In this document: piece after piece, positions 43,645-52,560 of the stretch | Layout: every line of letters begins with the position of its first letter | Position numbering within the stretch: position 1 is the first letter of the stretch | Source: CAVRIA01 sp963721115 | GTDB taxonomy: Bacteria; Desulfobacterota; Binatia; HRBIN30; CADEER01 | DNA length: 64,000 bases | Direction of reading: 5' to 3' | NCBI GenBank assembly: GCA_963721115.1 | Contig: CAVRIA010000004.1 | Coordinates: 496,001-560,000, forward strand | Notes under the pieces: model-generated | The model's input: the letters and a program-made list of their open reading frames with translations, nothing else | Told to the model about the DNA's origin: nothing | Databases searched by the model: none | Program-made: the position numbers and the translations under genes

Positions 43645-43843
43645 GGGACGTAGAGTTTGAAGAAATCGACTTACGTGGTCACGCATGCTTCGACGAGCTC
43701 AGCATGAGCGGTGTGGGGGATTGATTTGGTCGAGTTTTCACCGCTCGCCCTGAGCTCGTCGAAGGGCGGTTCCGATTTCTTCACAAACTCGTAGGGGCGC
43801 GTCGGGCGAGTTGGCCAGGTCGCCCGACGCGCCTTCACGTCCC
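43645..43843. repeat. Composite repeat E2, core inverted relative to E1
   Basis: GGGACGTAGAGTTTGAAGAAATCG, then the E1 core in reverse order (GCATGCTTCGACGAGCTCAGCATGAGC ... CCGCTCGCCCTGAGCTCGTCGAAGGGCGG), CGATTTCTTCACAAACTCGTAGGG, hairpin GGCGCGTCGGGCGA/TCGCCCGACGCGCC and CACGTCCC. About 140 bases are near-identical to the reverse complement of E1 (one base differs in the central GGTTGAG/GGTCGAG). Confidence 0.85.
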
Positions 43844-44034
43844 GCCTCGCGCCCATCCGCCGCCGAGCTTTGCCGCCCCCTGAGTCGGACCTCCCAGCTC
43901 GTTCAGGTGTTCGGCTTCGGCGGGACGCCGTCGGCTTCGTATGAGCCGATGGAGCAGACGGTGTGTCCAGTGCCGGGACGCAGGTAGCGGTGCTAGCTTG
44001 CTGGTCAACTTCGGCCCCTGCTACCGTGCCGCAC

Positions 44035-44307
44035 ATGGACAGCGTCGGAGTCAGGCAGCTCCAGCAGAACGCCGCCAGCACAGTGGAACGGGTCCGTCTC
44101 GGCGAGAGCATCGAAGTGACTGTCCGCGGTCGCCCGGTCGCAAGACTGGTTCCGGTCGCGGGTACCCTACTCGACCAGTTGGAAGCCGCCGGCAGGCTCA
44201 AACGTGGAAGGGGCGACTTGCTCGACTTGGGTCCGCCGCTGAAGTCACGGAGGGGCGTTGAACGGCCGTCGGTCACTCTGGCGAGGATGCGGGCGCACGA
44301 ACGCTGA
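44035..44307 (+). CDS. vapB: VapB/Phd-type antitoxin, copy 1
   Basis: 90 residues: DSVGVRQLQQNAASTVERVRLGESIEVTVRGRPVARLVPV is a Phd/VapB DNA-binding domain; the tail LLDQLEAAGRLKRGRGDLLDLGPPLK should bind the toxin. It is identical in protein to copy 2 (52746-53018); over about 420 bp the two loci (43935-44352 and 52647-53063) differ at only three positions that I can find. ATG of the toxin overlaps the stop. The partner toxin gene here is broken. Confidence 0.88.
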   Translation: MDSVGVRQLQQNAASTVERVRLGESIEVTVRGRPVARLVPVAGTLLDQLEAAGRLKRGRGDLLDLGPPLKSRRGVERPSVTLARMRAHER

Positions 44308-44420
44308 TGCTCTATCTGGATTCGTCCGCCCTGTTGAAGCTCGTCATCGAGGCGGCTCGTGCGGGTCGGACCAACGTAACCAGCGGGAATCATTCGCTTT
44401 CAGCCTCGATCCGGGGCTGA
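44307..44420 (+). pseudogene. vapC: 5' fragment of vapC, copy 1
   Basis: MLYLDSSALLKLVIE is the PIN start (first Asp), identical to copy 2 up to 44352; the frame then runs AARAGRTNVTSGN to a stop near 44420. The 3' part of the same toxin gene is found at 46592-46847. About 88 bp of vapC is missing and replaced by 2239 bp (44353-46591). Confidence 0.85.
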
Positions 44421-44453
44421 AATTGCCCTCAGGGCGCTTATTTCGCCCGTCAA

Positions 44454-45271
44454 ATGACCGGTGTAAGTGCCGCCTGGATCGTGCAGAAAGAATCCGATGT
44501 TCCTTTAGCCTTCGATCCGGCGATTTTGTGCTCGCGATCCACGATCTCGCCGGACTCGCCGAGGGTGCAAGTGGAAGTCTTGTTCACCGGAGGGAACATC
44601 AGCGGCGAACGCCGGCGCGCCGGGCTGTTTGCGCTGTACACAGAGCCTGCAGCGGCTCCAGAAGTCGTGCGGAGCGTCAAAACAACGCTGCAAGGGGCTA
44701 CTTCGAGGCGGAGCGCAAGGTGGACGACGCCGAGACGCGGCTCGAGGCGGAGAAGCTGAAGGTCGCGCAGCTCGGCGCCGATCACGACGACGCGCTCGAG
44801 GCCCTGGCGCGCTGCCTGGTGAGCGAGGGGCAGCCGCGCAGCAACCCGTTCGACGCCTTCGGTACCGGGGCGCCGAGCGCGATCAAACGGATGGCACCGG
44901 CCGAGGCGGCGAAAGCCTGCCGCGCGCTGGTCGCCTCGGTCCAGCGCAACAAGGAGCTGTCGGCGCCGACGCTGGAGGCCGCCGCCCAGGTCGAGAAGGC
45001 GACGGAGAAGGTGGAGGCCGGCCTCGGGCCGGTCGAGACGCTCCGCGAGGAGGTGCGCGCGGCGCGCCGCATGGCCGAGGTGATCGCCCGCAACTGGCAC
45101 GACGCCCTCTCCGCTCTGCGCCGCGGTGCTCGCGCCGCAGCCGACGAGGGGGCGCCCGGCCTCTACGCCGCCCTCTTCACCACGGGCAGCCGTTCGCCGA
45201 AGAGGGCGAAGGCCGCCCCTCAGCCGCCGGCCGAGACGGCACCGGCCGCGCCCGCGGCGCCGGTGGCGTGA
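44454..45271 (+). CDS. Hypothetical protein(s), possibly one frameshifted gene
   Basis: Two overlapping frames look coding. 44454-44690 reads TGVSAAWIVQKESDVPLAFDPAIL ... VQVEVLFTGGNISGERRRAGLFALYTEP. From 44696 to the stop at 45271 another frame reads YFEAERKVDDAETRLEAEKLKVAQLGADHDDALEALARCLVSEGQP, a helical region, and an Ala/Pro-rich tail. A frame change near 44690 would join them. It lies within the segment that interrupts vapC. Family unknown. Confidence 0.45.
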
Positions 45272-45286
45272 GCCCGGAGAACGAAC

Positions 45287-45445
45287 ATGGCGAATCGAAA
45301 GCAAACCTCCGCGCGCATCGCGGAGCTGGCCGCCAAAACCCTGCGTGACCCGAAGGCCAAGGAGAGAGACAAGGCCCTGGCCGGCTCAGCGCTGGCTCAG
45401 GCAAGGGCGCCGCGCAAGGCGACGCCCCGGGCCACCACGGGCTGA
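45287..45445 (+). CDS. Small basic protein (52 aa) of unknown function
   Basis: MANRKQTSARIAELAAKTLR, then DPKAKERDKALAGSALAQARA and a Lys/Arg/Thr tail to TGA. It starts 15 bases after the preceding stop. Short proteins with this (A-S-x-R-I-A-x-L-A-A, K-A-L-A-G-S-A-L-A-Q) pattern are familiar from integrative elements and prophages of Proteobacteria; the function is not known. It is inside the 2.2 kb segment that splits vapC. Confidence 0.65.
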   Translation: MANRKQTSARIAELAAKTLRDPKAKERDKALAGSALAQARAPRKATPRATTG

Positions 45446-45553
45446 GTGCCTCACGCAGTTGATCCTTTACAGACCACGCGTCCGGCCGCCCGGGGTAACC
45501 AGCCGCGGGCGGCCGGGCCCAGCCGATCTCGGCCTCGGGTCCTCTCGCCTTTG

Positions 45554-45715
45554 ATGAGGCTGTCGATTTTCTCCGAAACGAGGCCCTTCGACTACGCTCA
45601 GGACAGGCTTCGACAAGCTCAGCCTGAGCGGTTGGGGGGGTGATTTCAAAGGACTTTGTCCGCTCGCCCTGAGCTTGTCGAAGGGCGTCCTCGCGTTTAT
45701 CGACAGACTTCCCTG
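45554..45715. repeat. REPIN-like repeat, outer arm GATGAGGCTGTCGAT with CTTCGACAAGCTC core
   Basis: GATGAGGCTGTCGATTTTCTC, then CCCTTCGACTACGCTCAGGACAGG, CTTCGACAAGCTCAGCCTGAGCGG, spacer, CCGCTCGCCCTGAGCTTGTCGAAGGGCG and TTTATCGACAGACTTCC. The outer arm matches the element at 28623-28797 while the core matches those at 41447, 43645, 53692 and 58317. No gene is seen in 45446-45806. Confidence 0.8.
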
Positions 45716-45806
45716 CGAGAGGGGACCAGAGGCCGATTCAATCCCCCTCACGCTGTCGCCGTTCCCCGCGGTTGAAGGCGTGTTCACAAGCCGATAGGAT
45801 GTGAAC

Positions 45807-46001
45807 ATGAGCCTGAAGCACAAGCACCTCAAGCTCCATCAGGGCAAGATCGATCGGGCCCGTCGCATCCTTGACGTCAAGACCGAGCAGGAGACAGTGG
45901 AGCGAGCGCTCGACATCGTGCTCGCGGAGGAACGGATTGTGCGCGCGCACCGACGCGTACGCGGCGTTGGCGGCTTCCGTGACGTGCTCCGCGATCGGTG
46001 A
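45807..46001 (+). CDS. VapB-type antitoxin of the inserted PIN module
   Basis: 64 residues: SLKHKHLKLHQGKIDRARRILDVKTEQETVERALDIVLAEERIV, a ribbon-helix-helix-like domain (strand LKHKHLKL, helices, TEQETVERAL). It overlaps the start of the PIN toxin gene by four bases. It lies in the segment that interrupts vapBC copy 1. Confidence 0.75.
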   Translation: MSLKHKHLKLHQGKIDRARRILDVKTEQETVERALDIVLAEERIVRAHRRVRGVGGFRDVLRDR

Positions 46002-46414
46002 CCAAGCTCCTCCTCGATACGAACATCTACATCGACTGGCTCAACCGGGGCCTGCGGGCGGAACTTCTCATCGGGCGGGGTGCCGTTCGCTATCTGAGCG
46101 CCGTCGTTCAGATGGAGCTGCGCATGGGGACGCGCACGCCGAAAGCCCGGCACGCTCTGGATCAGCTCTCGTCCGCGTATCGCGCCGGCAAACGTCTCAT
46201 TGCTCCCTCGCTCGCGATCTTCGACGAAGCCGGTCGCGTGCTTCAGCAACTCGGCGATCGCGGCCGCGAGGTGTGGCGCGCCGCACTCGTTCACGACGTG
46301 CTGATCGCGCTGTCAGCGCGTTCAGTGGGCGCGACACTCGTAACGGCGAACGCTGGAGATTTCCTGGCGATCCAAAAGCTCAGGGATTTTTCTCTTCGCG
46401 TCGCCGACATTTAG
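45998..46414 (+). CDS. PIN-domain toxin of the inserted module
   Basis: 138 residues from GTG 45998: KLLLDTNIYIDWLNRG (first Asp), VQMELRMG (Glu), WRAALVHDVLIALSARS (Asp) and LVTANAGDFLAIQ (Asp) give the PIN four-acid centre. It cleaves RNA and is neutralised by the upstream partner. Intact, unlike the VapC it interrupts. Confidence 0.88.
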   Translation: MTKLLLDTNIYIDWLNRGLRAELLIGRGAVRYLSAVVQMELRMGTRTPKARHALDQLSSAYRAGKRLIAPSLAIFDEAGRVLQQLGDRGREVWRAALVHDVLIALSARSVGATLVTANAGDFLAIQKLRDFSLRVADI

Positions 46415-46591
46415 TGCCGCTAGGCTCTTCGCTTCCGAGGACGATCGAAAGACCGGCGGTGACCTCGTGCTCGGCGAGGGTGCGACATCCCGCCGGCGGC
46501 GGGTTTCAGCGAGGGCCATCGGACCGCGCTACTTGGGCAGCGGGATCTCCTGGCGGTTACCGGCTGCGTCGTTGACGATCACGAGGGTGCC

Positions 46592-46847
46592 CGCCACCCG
46601 CCGGCACGGCGCTGCTGCGCTCGAAAGAGCGCGGGCCGTGCTCCAAACGCTCCAACTCGTTCAACTCGGCGCCGCGTTGCTCGACGCCGCCGGCATGTTG
46701 GATCCGCTGAAGATGCGCTCCCTCGATGCCATCCACCTTGCGGCCGCCGCCCTCATCGCGCCGGAGCTGACGGCCCTGGTGACCTACGATGCGCGGATGG
46801 CAGAAGGCGCAGCGCTTCTCGGCTTCCCGGTCGCGTCTCCTGCTTGA
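46592..46847 (+). pseudogene. vapC: 3' fragment of vapC, copy 1
   Basis: ATRRHGAAALERARAVLQTLQLVQLGAALLDAAGMLDPLKMRSLDAIHLAAAALIAPELTALVTYDARMAEGAALLGFPVASPA to TGA. It includes the C-terminal PIN Asp residues (SLDAIHL, TYDARM). It matches 53151-53406 closely (a handful of base changes) and is the missing half of the fragment at 44307. Confidence 0.85.
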
Positions 46848-46955
46848 CGGCCCGTTTGTGCCCGCCAGACATCAGCAGGACATGCAACTGGACATGTATC
46901 ATGTTATGCTGCTATATATAGGCATCACTACGCAACCGACGGGGAGGACGAGTCG

Positions 46956-47552
46956 ATGAGGCAACGAGGATGCAAGCGCGATTCGCAACGAGCCAAGAGA
47001 ATCCAGGATCTTCGGCGCCGGATCGAGTCGAGGGGCGGCATGGCCGCTGTCGGTTCCGGGCTGCCTCCGGAGATCGAGGAGCAGTTTCTGAGGCACGTGC
47101 TCGCCTGCGAGCTGGAGGAGGAAGGGGGGCCGCCGCTGCTCGAGCAGTTGAGGAGTGTCGGGGTCGAAGTTGCGCCTCCCGACGAGCTCGACGACGAGCG
47201 CCTGCCCGCGAAGCTTCGCGAGGTGATCGACGGGCTCGCCACGCTGCGAGTCTATCTCTCCTCGACCGATCATCTGAGCGATCGAGATCTCTACCGGTAC
47301 CTATGGAAGGACGTTCTGCCGCAGCCGACCTTGATTGATGACGACCCGCGCTCGGCCTGGCACTATGGCGTGGTTGGCGGCGGCAGCGATGAGGACATCG
47401 CCATCTATCTTCGCTACTACGCGGACAGCGAAGAGCGCGCCCGCTGGGCTACCGACTTCCCCGACATGGACATCCCCACGCAGGAGAGGCGGCCGTTCGA
47501 CCGTGATCGCCATCTGCCCCGCCCCCGTGGAGCTCAGGGAGGCGGAGGTTGA
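46956..47552 (+). CDS. Hypothetical protein
   Basis: 198 residues; ATG 46956 is preceded by GGGGAGGACGAG. After a basic start it reads GLPPEIEEQFLRHVLACELEE, PPDELDDERLPAKLREVIDGLATLRVYLSSTDHLSDRDLYRYLWKDVLPQPTLI, then SAWHYGVVGGGSDEDIAIYLRYYADSEERARWATDFPDMDIP. Intact, acidic and soluble. An AT-rich stretch (46895-46925, with TATGCT) is the likely promoter. I recall similar unnamed proteins from planctomycetes and deltaproteobacteria but know no function. Confidence 0.6.
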   Translation: MRQRGCKRDSQRAKRIQDLRRRIESRGGMAAVGSGLPPEIEEQFLRHVLACELEEEGGPPLLEQLRSVGVEVAPPDELDDERLPAKLREVIDGLATLRVYLSSTDHLSDRDLYRYLWKDVLPQPTLIDDDPRSAWHYGVVGGGSDEDIAIYLRYYADSEERARWATDFPDMDIPTQERRPFDRDRHLPRPRGAQGGGG

Positions 47553-47652
47553 CGAGCGTCGAAACAAGAGGGCTCGCGGGAGATCACGTGTGCTGTAGAA
47601 TGGAGAGAGTTGCAAATCCAGCAGCGAGGTTGGAGTTGAGGAGGTGACGAGC

Positions 47653-48192
47653 ATGCCCGACGACAAGATGAACCTATACCTGTTCGAGGCGATCGAGCTG
47701 CGCGCGGAATATGATGCGCGGATCAAGCTCCTGCGGTCGCTGCTTCCCGAAGCCCGAGAGAGGCGCGATCGCTTCTCGTTTCACCGTGACGATGAGGTGC
47801 GCTACGTACCGGCGGCCGGATTTGATGCGGCCGCCGTGCGTGGCGAGCTGGACACCCTGAACGTGAAAAGGCGTAAGCTCAACACGGCGATCCAGAAGAT
47901 CAACTTCGAGACCCTCATCGACGTCGGCAGCGAGCGTATGAGCTTGAGCGAGGCGTTGGAGCTGCGCAAGTCGGTGAACGAGCGAATTGGCGAGCTGACC
48001 GCGCAGCTGGGCAACGCCGCTTACGAACGCATCGTCTACAAGGAGGAACGCGACATCGTCGAGAAGCCCGATCTGTCGTACGAGGATGCGCGACGGATGC
48101 TCGAGGAGAAGCGGCTTTTGTTTCGGGCGCTGAATCGTGTCCTGCGTGCCACGGCACACACGGTTACCGTCGGGTTCAAGGACGAAGATTGA
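47653..48192 (+). CDS. DIP1984/septicolysin-like family protein
   Basis: 179 residues from ATG 47653 with AGGAGGTGA just upstream. KMNLYLFEAIELRAEYDARIKLLRSLLPEARERR, then LDTLNVKRRKLNTAIQKINFETLIDVGSERMSLSEALELRKSVNERIGELTAQLGNAAYER suggest the DIP1984 family (helical hairpins with an NxT-like core). Biological role unknown. Confidence 0.55.
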   Translation: MPDDKMNLYLFEAIELRAEYDARIKLLRSLLPEARERRDRFSFHRDDEVRYVPAAGFDAAAVRGELDTLNVKRRKLNTAIQKINFETLIDVGSERMSLSEALELRKSVNERIGELTAQLGNAAYERIVYKEERDIVEKPDLSYEDARRMLEEKRLLFRALNRVLRATAHTVTVGFKDED

Positions 48193-48451
48193 GCCGATTT
48201 CGGAGACAGGGGAGCAAGTGCCAAAGCTGCCGTGAGGCAGTGCATAGCCCGGGTGCGGACCCGCAAAAACCAATTCCTGGAGGTCTTGATCACCCTACGA
48301 TCCGGAAAAGCGATTGAGCCTCATAGCCGGACGACAGCACAGCCGGCCGAAAGGCCACGCAGCAACACACGCCACAGCATTCAGGGCTCCGCGTCTCCGA
48401 CCGAATCGCGACCCAGGGTCGTCCACGATAGATCCGCAACACGGATGCTTC

Positions 48452-49201
48452 ATGACAGCCGGCGATGCCGACCTCGCTCGGGAGCTCAAACGACTCTCTC
48501 GTAGTATGACCTTCCTGTCGCGGCATCCGTCGCTGGAACAGGACAACGCCGAAGGGAAGCGTCTCGCTGAAATCTATCAGCAGCTCGGTATGCTATGGGA
48601 GTTTCTGTCCCTGCAGTGCTCTCACTGGAAGGGTTGGCGGAAGGTCGGAGACGGCAAGCTGGCATGCCGTCAGTGCGGAACGATTCAGGGAGTGCGCGAG
48701 GAGTGGATCCTGCTGCCGCGAAAGGGAAAGAAGACGATCGGCCGCAAGCGATTTCCGAATTCGAAGGAGACCTTCTCCAACAAGAGGGCGGCAAAAATCA
48801 TCGAGGACGCGATCGACTTCCACGGTGCGTTCGTGAATGTGAGCGTCCACAACTCCTATCGGTCGCGCGTTCTACGGCACAGCAATCTGGATGTGGCCAT
48901 CGCCGCCGACCGTGTCGTGCGTCTGCAAGAGGACGAGATCGAATTCTGGGTCGACACGCACTTGGCCAAGCTCACAATGCGCCGGCGCAAGCGTGGCGAA
49001 CACCCACCGTACGGGGCATTCTTATCCGAGTTGCCCAAGCGCGCGCTTGAGAGATTTCCCATCCTGATCGAGCACGATGAGCGTGGGGAGCTCGTGGGCG
49101 TCATGATCTTCAGGCCGGTGAAGAAGCGGAGACGCAAACCGGCTCCGCGTTCGACAAAAGCGCGGGGGAAGGGAAGTGGGGCTGGGCCGGACAGACGGTG
49201 A
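48452..49201 (+). CDS. Hypothetical protein with one CxxC pair
   Basis: 249 residues from ATG 48452. Helical start (ADLARELKRLSRSMTFLSRHPSLEQDNAEGKRLAEIYQQLGMLWEFLS), a segment with C-SHWKGWRKVGDGKLACRQCG that may bind zinc, then a mixed domain (IEFWVDTHLAKLTMRR, RFPILIEHDERGELVGVMIFRP) and a Lys/Arg tail. No family recognised. Gap 48193-48451 upstream has no gene. Confidence 0.55.
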   Translation: MTAGDADLARELKRLSRSMTFLSRHPSLEQDNAEGKRLAEIYQQLGMLWEFLSLQCSHWKGWRKVGDGKLACRQCGTIQGVREEWILLPRKGKKTIGRKRFPNSKETFSNKRAAKIIEDAIDFHGAFVNVSVHNSYRSRVLRHSNLDVAIAADRVVRLQEDEIEFWVDTHLAKLTMRRRKRGEHPPYGAFLSELPKRALERFPILIEHDERGELVGVMIFRPVKKRRRKPAPRSTKARGKGSGAGPDRR

Positions 49202-49977
49202 CGGCCACCTCGGCTCGGACGCCCGAGCAGGCGGCGCAACTCGGGTATGTTGCGTGGCGGCTCGTCAAGCCGCCGGGACAACTGCTCCCAGTCACGCCAT
49301 GACAGCTTGATCTTCGCGACGCGCTCCGTGGCGGGTCTCGTCCTGCCGCGCACACTCAACTCACCGCGCGACCGTCGTCCTGATCCCGGTGCAGCTAACG
49401 GATCAAGCGGACCTACGTCTTCTCGGGGAGGGCCGCATCGAAGCGCCTCTCCCCAACGCGTCGTGTCCACCAGAGAAGCTTTCGCGAGCTGGGCAGCACT
49501 GTATCGGCCGCCGGCGATTCCGCGCTTCAAGATCAGCACCCTCGTCATCCCGCGCCGCATCCACGACGTGGATCGTTTGCCCCGCGATGTCTTCCGGCGC
49601 GCATACGATGACGAGATCGAAACGCCTTCTTTGGCGCTCCTGCCAAACGGAAGCGTCGAGAACGACGCCGGCAACGTCTTCAGCATCGAGAAGGTCGGCG
49701 ACGAAGTACGTGCACTTGCGGACGAGCTGTCCGAATGGGCCGAGGCGCGGCCCGAGGACTTTTCCCGGTCGTCTGGACGCCTCGGCTGACCGGCAATGAT
49801 TTCCACTGGTTACACTGGTCCGCCGGCAACCGCCCCGAGTGTGGGTGGACCTGGCCGGCTTCGGAAGGCTGAGGTTCAGGCTGAGGGATGTGGTCGCGCT
49901 GCCGCGCGGACCCCATTGATCGACCAGAATCCGCCCCCGTATTTTGACATGCGACACATGTCACGGTACATTCGCCC
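49202..49977 (+). other. Region without a confident gene; possible coding remnant 49460-49789
   Basis: One plus-strand frame reads STREAFASWAALYRPPAIPRFKISTLVIPRRIHDVDRLPRDVFRRAYDDEIETPSLALLPNGSVENDAGNVFSIEKVGDEVRALADELSEW to a stop at 49789. It looks protein-like but has no good start. Near 49854-49890, CTTCGGAAGGCTGAGGTTCAGGCTGAGG is a partial right end of the type-B fold-back repeat. Confidence 0.3.
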
Positions 49978-50257
49978 GTGATCCAGAGCTTTCGACATCG
50001 CGGGCTCAAACGGTTCTATGAAAAAGACGATCGCAAGGCCCTCCCTGCGGACAGGGCGGACAAGATCGGGCGTATCCTCGCCCGCCTCGACGAAGTCGAC
50101 GAGCCGAAAAAAAATGGATCTTCCTGGCTTCCAGCTTCACCCCCTCACCGGAGCGATGAAGGGGTATTGGGCGGTCAGCGTCTCCGGCAACTGGCGCATC
50201 GTCTTCCGCTTCGAGGCCGGCCATGCCCGAGACGTCGACTTGATCGACTATCACTAG
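49978..50257 (+). CDS. higB: HigB/RelE-family toxin, frame broken at an A8 tract
   Basis: From GTG 49978: QSFRHRGLKRFYEKDDRKALPADRADKIGRILARLDEVDEP, then after a frame change KKMDLPGFQLHPLTGAMKGYWAVSVSGNWRIVFRFEAGHARDVDLIDYH to TAG. These are the HigB (killer protein) motifs. The change falls exactly at eight A residues (50107-50114), so slippage, phase variation or a homopolymer sequencing error are all possible. HigA follows after 13 bases; toxin-first order is typical of hig. Confidence 0.82.
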
Positions 50258-50270
50258 GGAGGAAAGCACC

Positions 50271-50570
50271 ATGCCCATGAAGAACCCGCCGCACCCGGGA
50301 CTCTCGGTGAAGCACGACTGCCTCGACCCCCTGGGTCTGACGGTCACCGCTGCCGCCAAGCTCCTCGGTGTCACTCGCCAGACCCTCAACGATCTGGTTC
50401 ACGCCCGTCGCGGCATCTCCCCGGAGATGGCGATTCGTCTCGACCTCGCCTTCGGTGGTGGCGCAGACACCTGGCTTCGGATGCAGGCAACCCATGATCT
50501 CGCCAAAGCTCGCCTGAACACCAAGGGCAGAATCAAGGTGAAACGCTACGCCGCGACCCGCGCAGCCTGA
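50271..50570 (+). CDS. higA: HigA-family antitoxin (XRE-type)
   Basis: 99 residues: MKNPPHPGLSVKHDCLDPLGLTVTAAAKLLGVTRQTLNDLVHARRGISPEMAIRLDLAFGGGADTWLRMQATHDLAKAR. The helix-turn-helix is TAAAKLLGVTRQTLNDLVHARRGIS and the W-L-x-M-Q-x-x-y-D-L motif is characteristic of HigA. It binds HigB and represses the operon. GGAGG lies upstream of ATG 50271. Confidence 0.93.
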   Translation: MPMKNPPHPGLSVKHDCLDPLGLTVTAAAKLLGVTRQTLNDLVHARRGISPEMAIRLDLAFGGGADTWLRMQATHDLAKARLNTKGRIKVKRYAATRAA

Positions 50571-50783
50571 TTGCGCAGCTCTGTGCCGAGCGGCCAACAC
50601 TGTGGATCGACGCCCTGTTTGTGGCATTTGCGGCTAGGTGTGAAGGCCTGCCGCGTGACCCGGAGCTACGGGCGTGGCGCCGGCGTCGACAGCGGGTCGG
50701 GCGGCCGTCCCACCGTGCGGGCACACGAAGATGTCGGGTACGTACGCTGGCAGCGATCTGTGCAAGCAGGATACTGAAAGGCC

Positions 50784-51295
50784 ATGCGCCGCCCGCTGGA
50801 GAGAAACGCGCCCACGTCGCACAAGTGGGAGTTCAAAGCCCGATTCCGGCGCCACGTGTTCGGGTGGAGATCGCAGCCGGCCATTCAGCGTGTCAAGCAA
50901 GCGGGCTTCTGCGTGTGCTCCTCGGCGATTTCGATGCCGCAGCCGAGTTGCTCGCTCGTGCGCCGGCTGGTCTTTGGAGAGCAAAGGCTGAGGCTACGGC
51001 TGAGGTCGGGCCGAGGGGCAATCGGAGACTCAGCCTCAGCCTGAGCCGTAGCCCAAGCCTTCCGAAGACCGAGGCTGAGCTCCTGGGTGCGATGCGCAAG
51101 GCCGCGGAGAAACGAATCGCCGGTGTCATCCAGAACAAGCGGCGACGACACTACGGATACGCGGCGGGACTTGCCTTGACCTGCGTGCGGATCGACCCGG
51201 GCGGGAGCGGCGCGTGGATGGCGAAGATTCGCAGCGAGTACAAACGTTATCGCGCACTGCAGCGCGAGCTTGCGGAGCACGGGCGGCAGTGGTGA
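50784..51295 (+). pseudogene. Mosaic gene remnant carrying a type-B repeat
   Basis: N-terminal piece KWEFKARFRRHVFGWRSQPAIQRVKQA (from ATG 50784) recalls a large unnamed protein family starting with W-x-x-R-F-R-R-x-A-F-G-W-R-S-Q-P-A. The sequence then enters a type-B fold-back repeat (50938-51072). Afterwards AEKRIAGVIQNKRRRHYGYAAGLALTCVRIDPGGSGAWMAKIRSEYKRYRALQRELAEH resembles the end of SWIM zinc-finger proteins. So two gene pieces are joined by a repeat. 50571-50783 has no gene. Confidence 0.5.
50938..51072 (+). repeat. Fold-back repeat element B, copy 1
   Basis: CGCAGCCGAGTTGCTCGCTC, GCGCCGGCTGGTCTTTGGAG, AGCAAAGGCTGAGGCTACGG, CTGAGG arm; centre; CTCAGCCTCAGCCTGAGCCG, TAGCCCAAGCCTTCCGAAG, ACCGAGGC. 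Nearly the same sequence is at 60341-60484. Arms are GCCTNA hexamers as in element A but both ends differ. Confidence 0.8.
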
Positions 51296-51329
51296 GATCC
51301 AGACCCGAAGACCGCTGACTCCACTCTTG

Positions 51330-52560
51330 GACGCCGCCCATGCCGCGACGAACTCCGCGCAATCCAGATGTGCCGCTCTCGACGCCCTGCTCGAAGAGAT
51401 TCTCGTCGATGCGTACGGGGAGGATGAGCAGCTCTGGGCGTTTCGCCAGGCAATCGAGGATGAGGTCTCCTTGCCGGTCGATGCTTTCGTGCTCGGCGAG
51501 CCGGTGTCTGTGGTCGGGATCGACTACGACGGTAACGATCGCCGCGGATTGACGGCACGATGCCGGCGCGACAGGGGTGAAGAACACGTCGTCTCCCTGG
51601 CCGACGTCCGCGTCGCAGGGCAGGGAAAGGCGATGCAGTATGTGGCAGCCTATCGGAAGTGGCTCGGTCTCGAGGCGCTGCCGCCGCAGGAGCGCGGCTC
51701 TTCGTCGCCCCTGAAGGCACACAAGGCCGAGGACGGAGACATCCGACTCGACGGGCCCGTCGAGCTCGTCGTGCTGTCGGTGAAGGAACGGGCGGCGCGA
51801 TGCCGGCTCGTGAGCAGTGGCCGTATCCTGACGTTGCGGGCGGGCCGTTTGTGGACCATCGTACGGGCCAGATCGTTTCGGTCCGTCCACGCAAGCAGTG
51901 GCGCTACGCAGGCCATCCCTATCTGTCAGGGGACATCGAAAGTGCGCGCGTCGACGCTCAGGGCCTCGGCCTCGTGCCGCTTCGCCTGGACGAGCACGGC
52001 GAGTGGGACCCGGCCGACGAGTACTGGGGCGAGGGTCCGATAAGACTTGGGCACAGGGCATCATCGCTCGTGGGCCGCGGCCGATGTACGAGATGGAGCA
52101 GGTGCTGCCCGGCGCAGACCCGGAACAGTGGGACAGCGATCCGATCACCGAATCGAACGATCGAAAGGACGCTGGCGACGTGGAGGGCGCGCGAGACATC
52201 CTGCGTCGCCTTCTCGAAGCCGACCTTCGTTGCCTGGATGCGCACGCGCACCTCGGCAACATGGTCTTCGACCGCTGGCCGGAGGAAGCGATGCGCCACT
52301 ACGAAATCGGCGTGCGAATCGGAGAGCTGTCGCTCGGCGATGCCTTCGACGGCGTACTCGCGTGGGGGCTGATCGACAACCGGCCGTTCTTGCGCTGCCT
52401 GCACGGATACGCGCTTTGTCTCTGGCGCCTCGGACGATTCGCGGAAGCCGAACGCGTCCTCGAGCGGATGCTCTGGCTCAACCCTTCCGACAACCAGGGT
52501 GCGCGTTTCCTCCTTCCCGCGGTGCAGGCTCGCGAAGCGTGGGAGCCGGATCGAACCTGA
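51330..52560 (+). pseudogene. Frameshifted gene of a TPR-containing cytoplasmic protein family
   Basis: Three frames in sequence: ALDALLEEILVDAYGEDEQLWAFRQAIEDEVSLPVDAFVLGEPVSVVGIDYDGNDRRGLTARC (to about 51840), then GQIVSVRPRKQWRYAGHPYLSGDIESARVDAQGLGLVPLRL (to about 52045), then IIARGPRPMYEMEQVLPGADPEQWDSDPITESNDRKDAGDVEGARDILRRLLEADLRCLDAHAHLGN and a TPR end LWRLGRFAEAERVLERMLWLNPSDNQG to TGA 52560. Family of unknown function that I recall as a single polypeptide of about 400 residues; no in-frame stops inside the pieces, so an indel artefact is possible. Start not defined. Confidence 0.6.
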
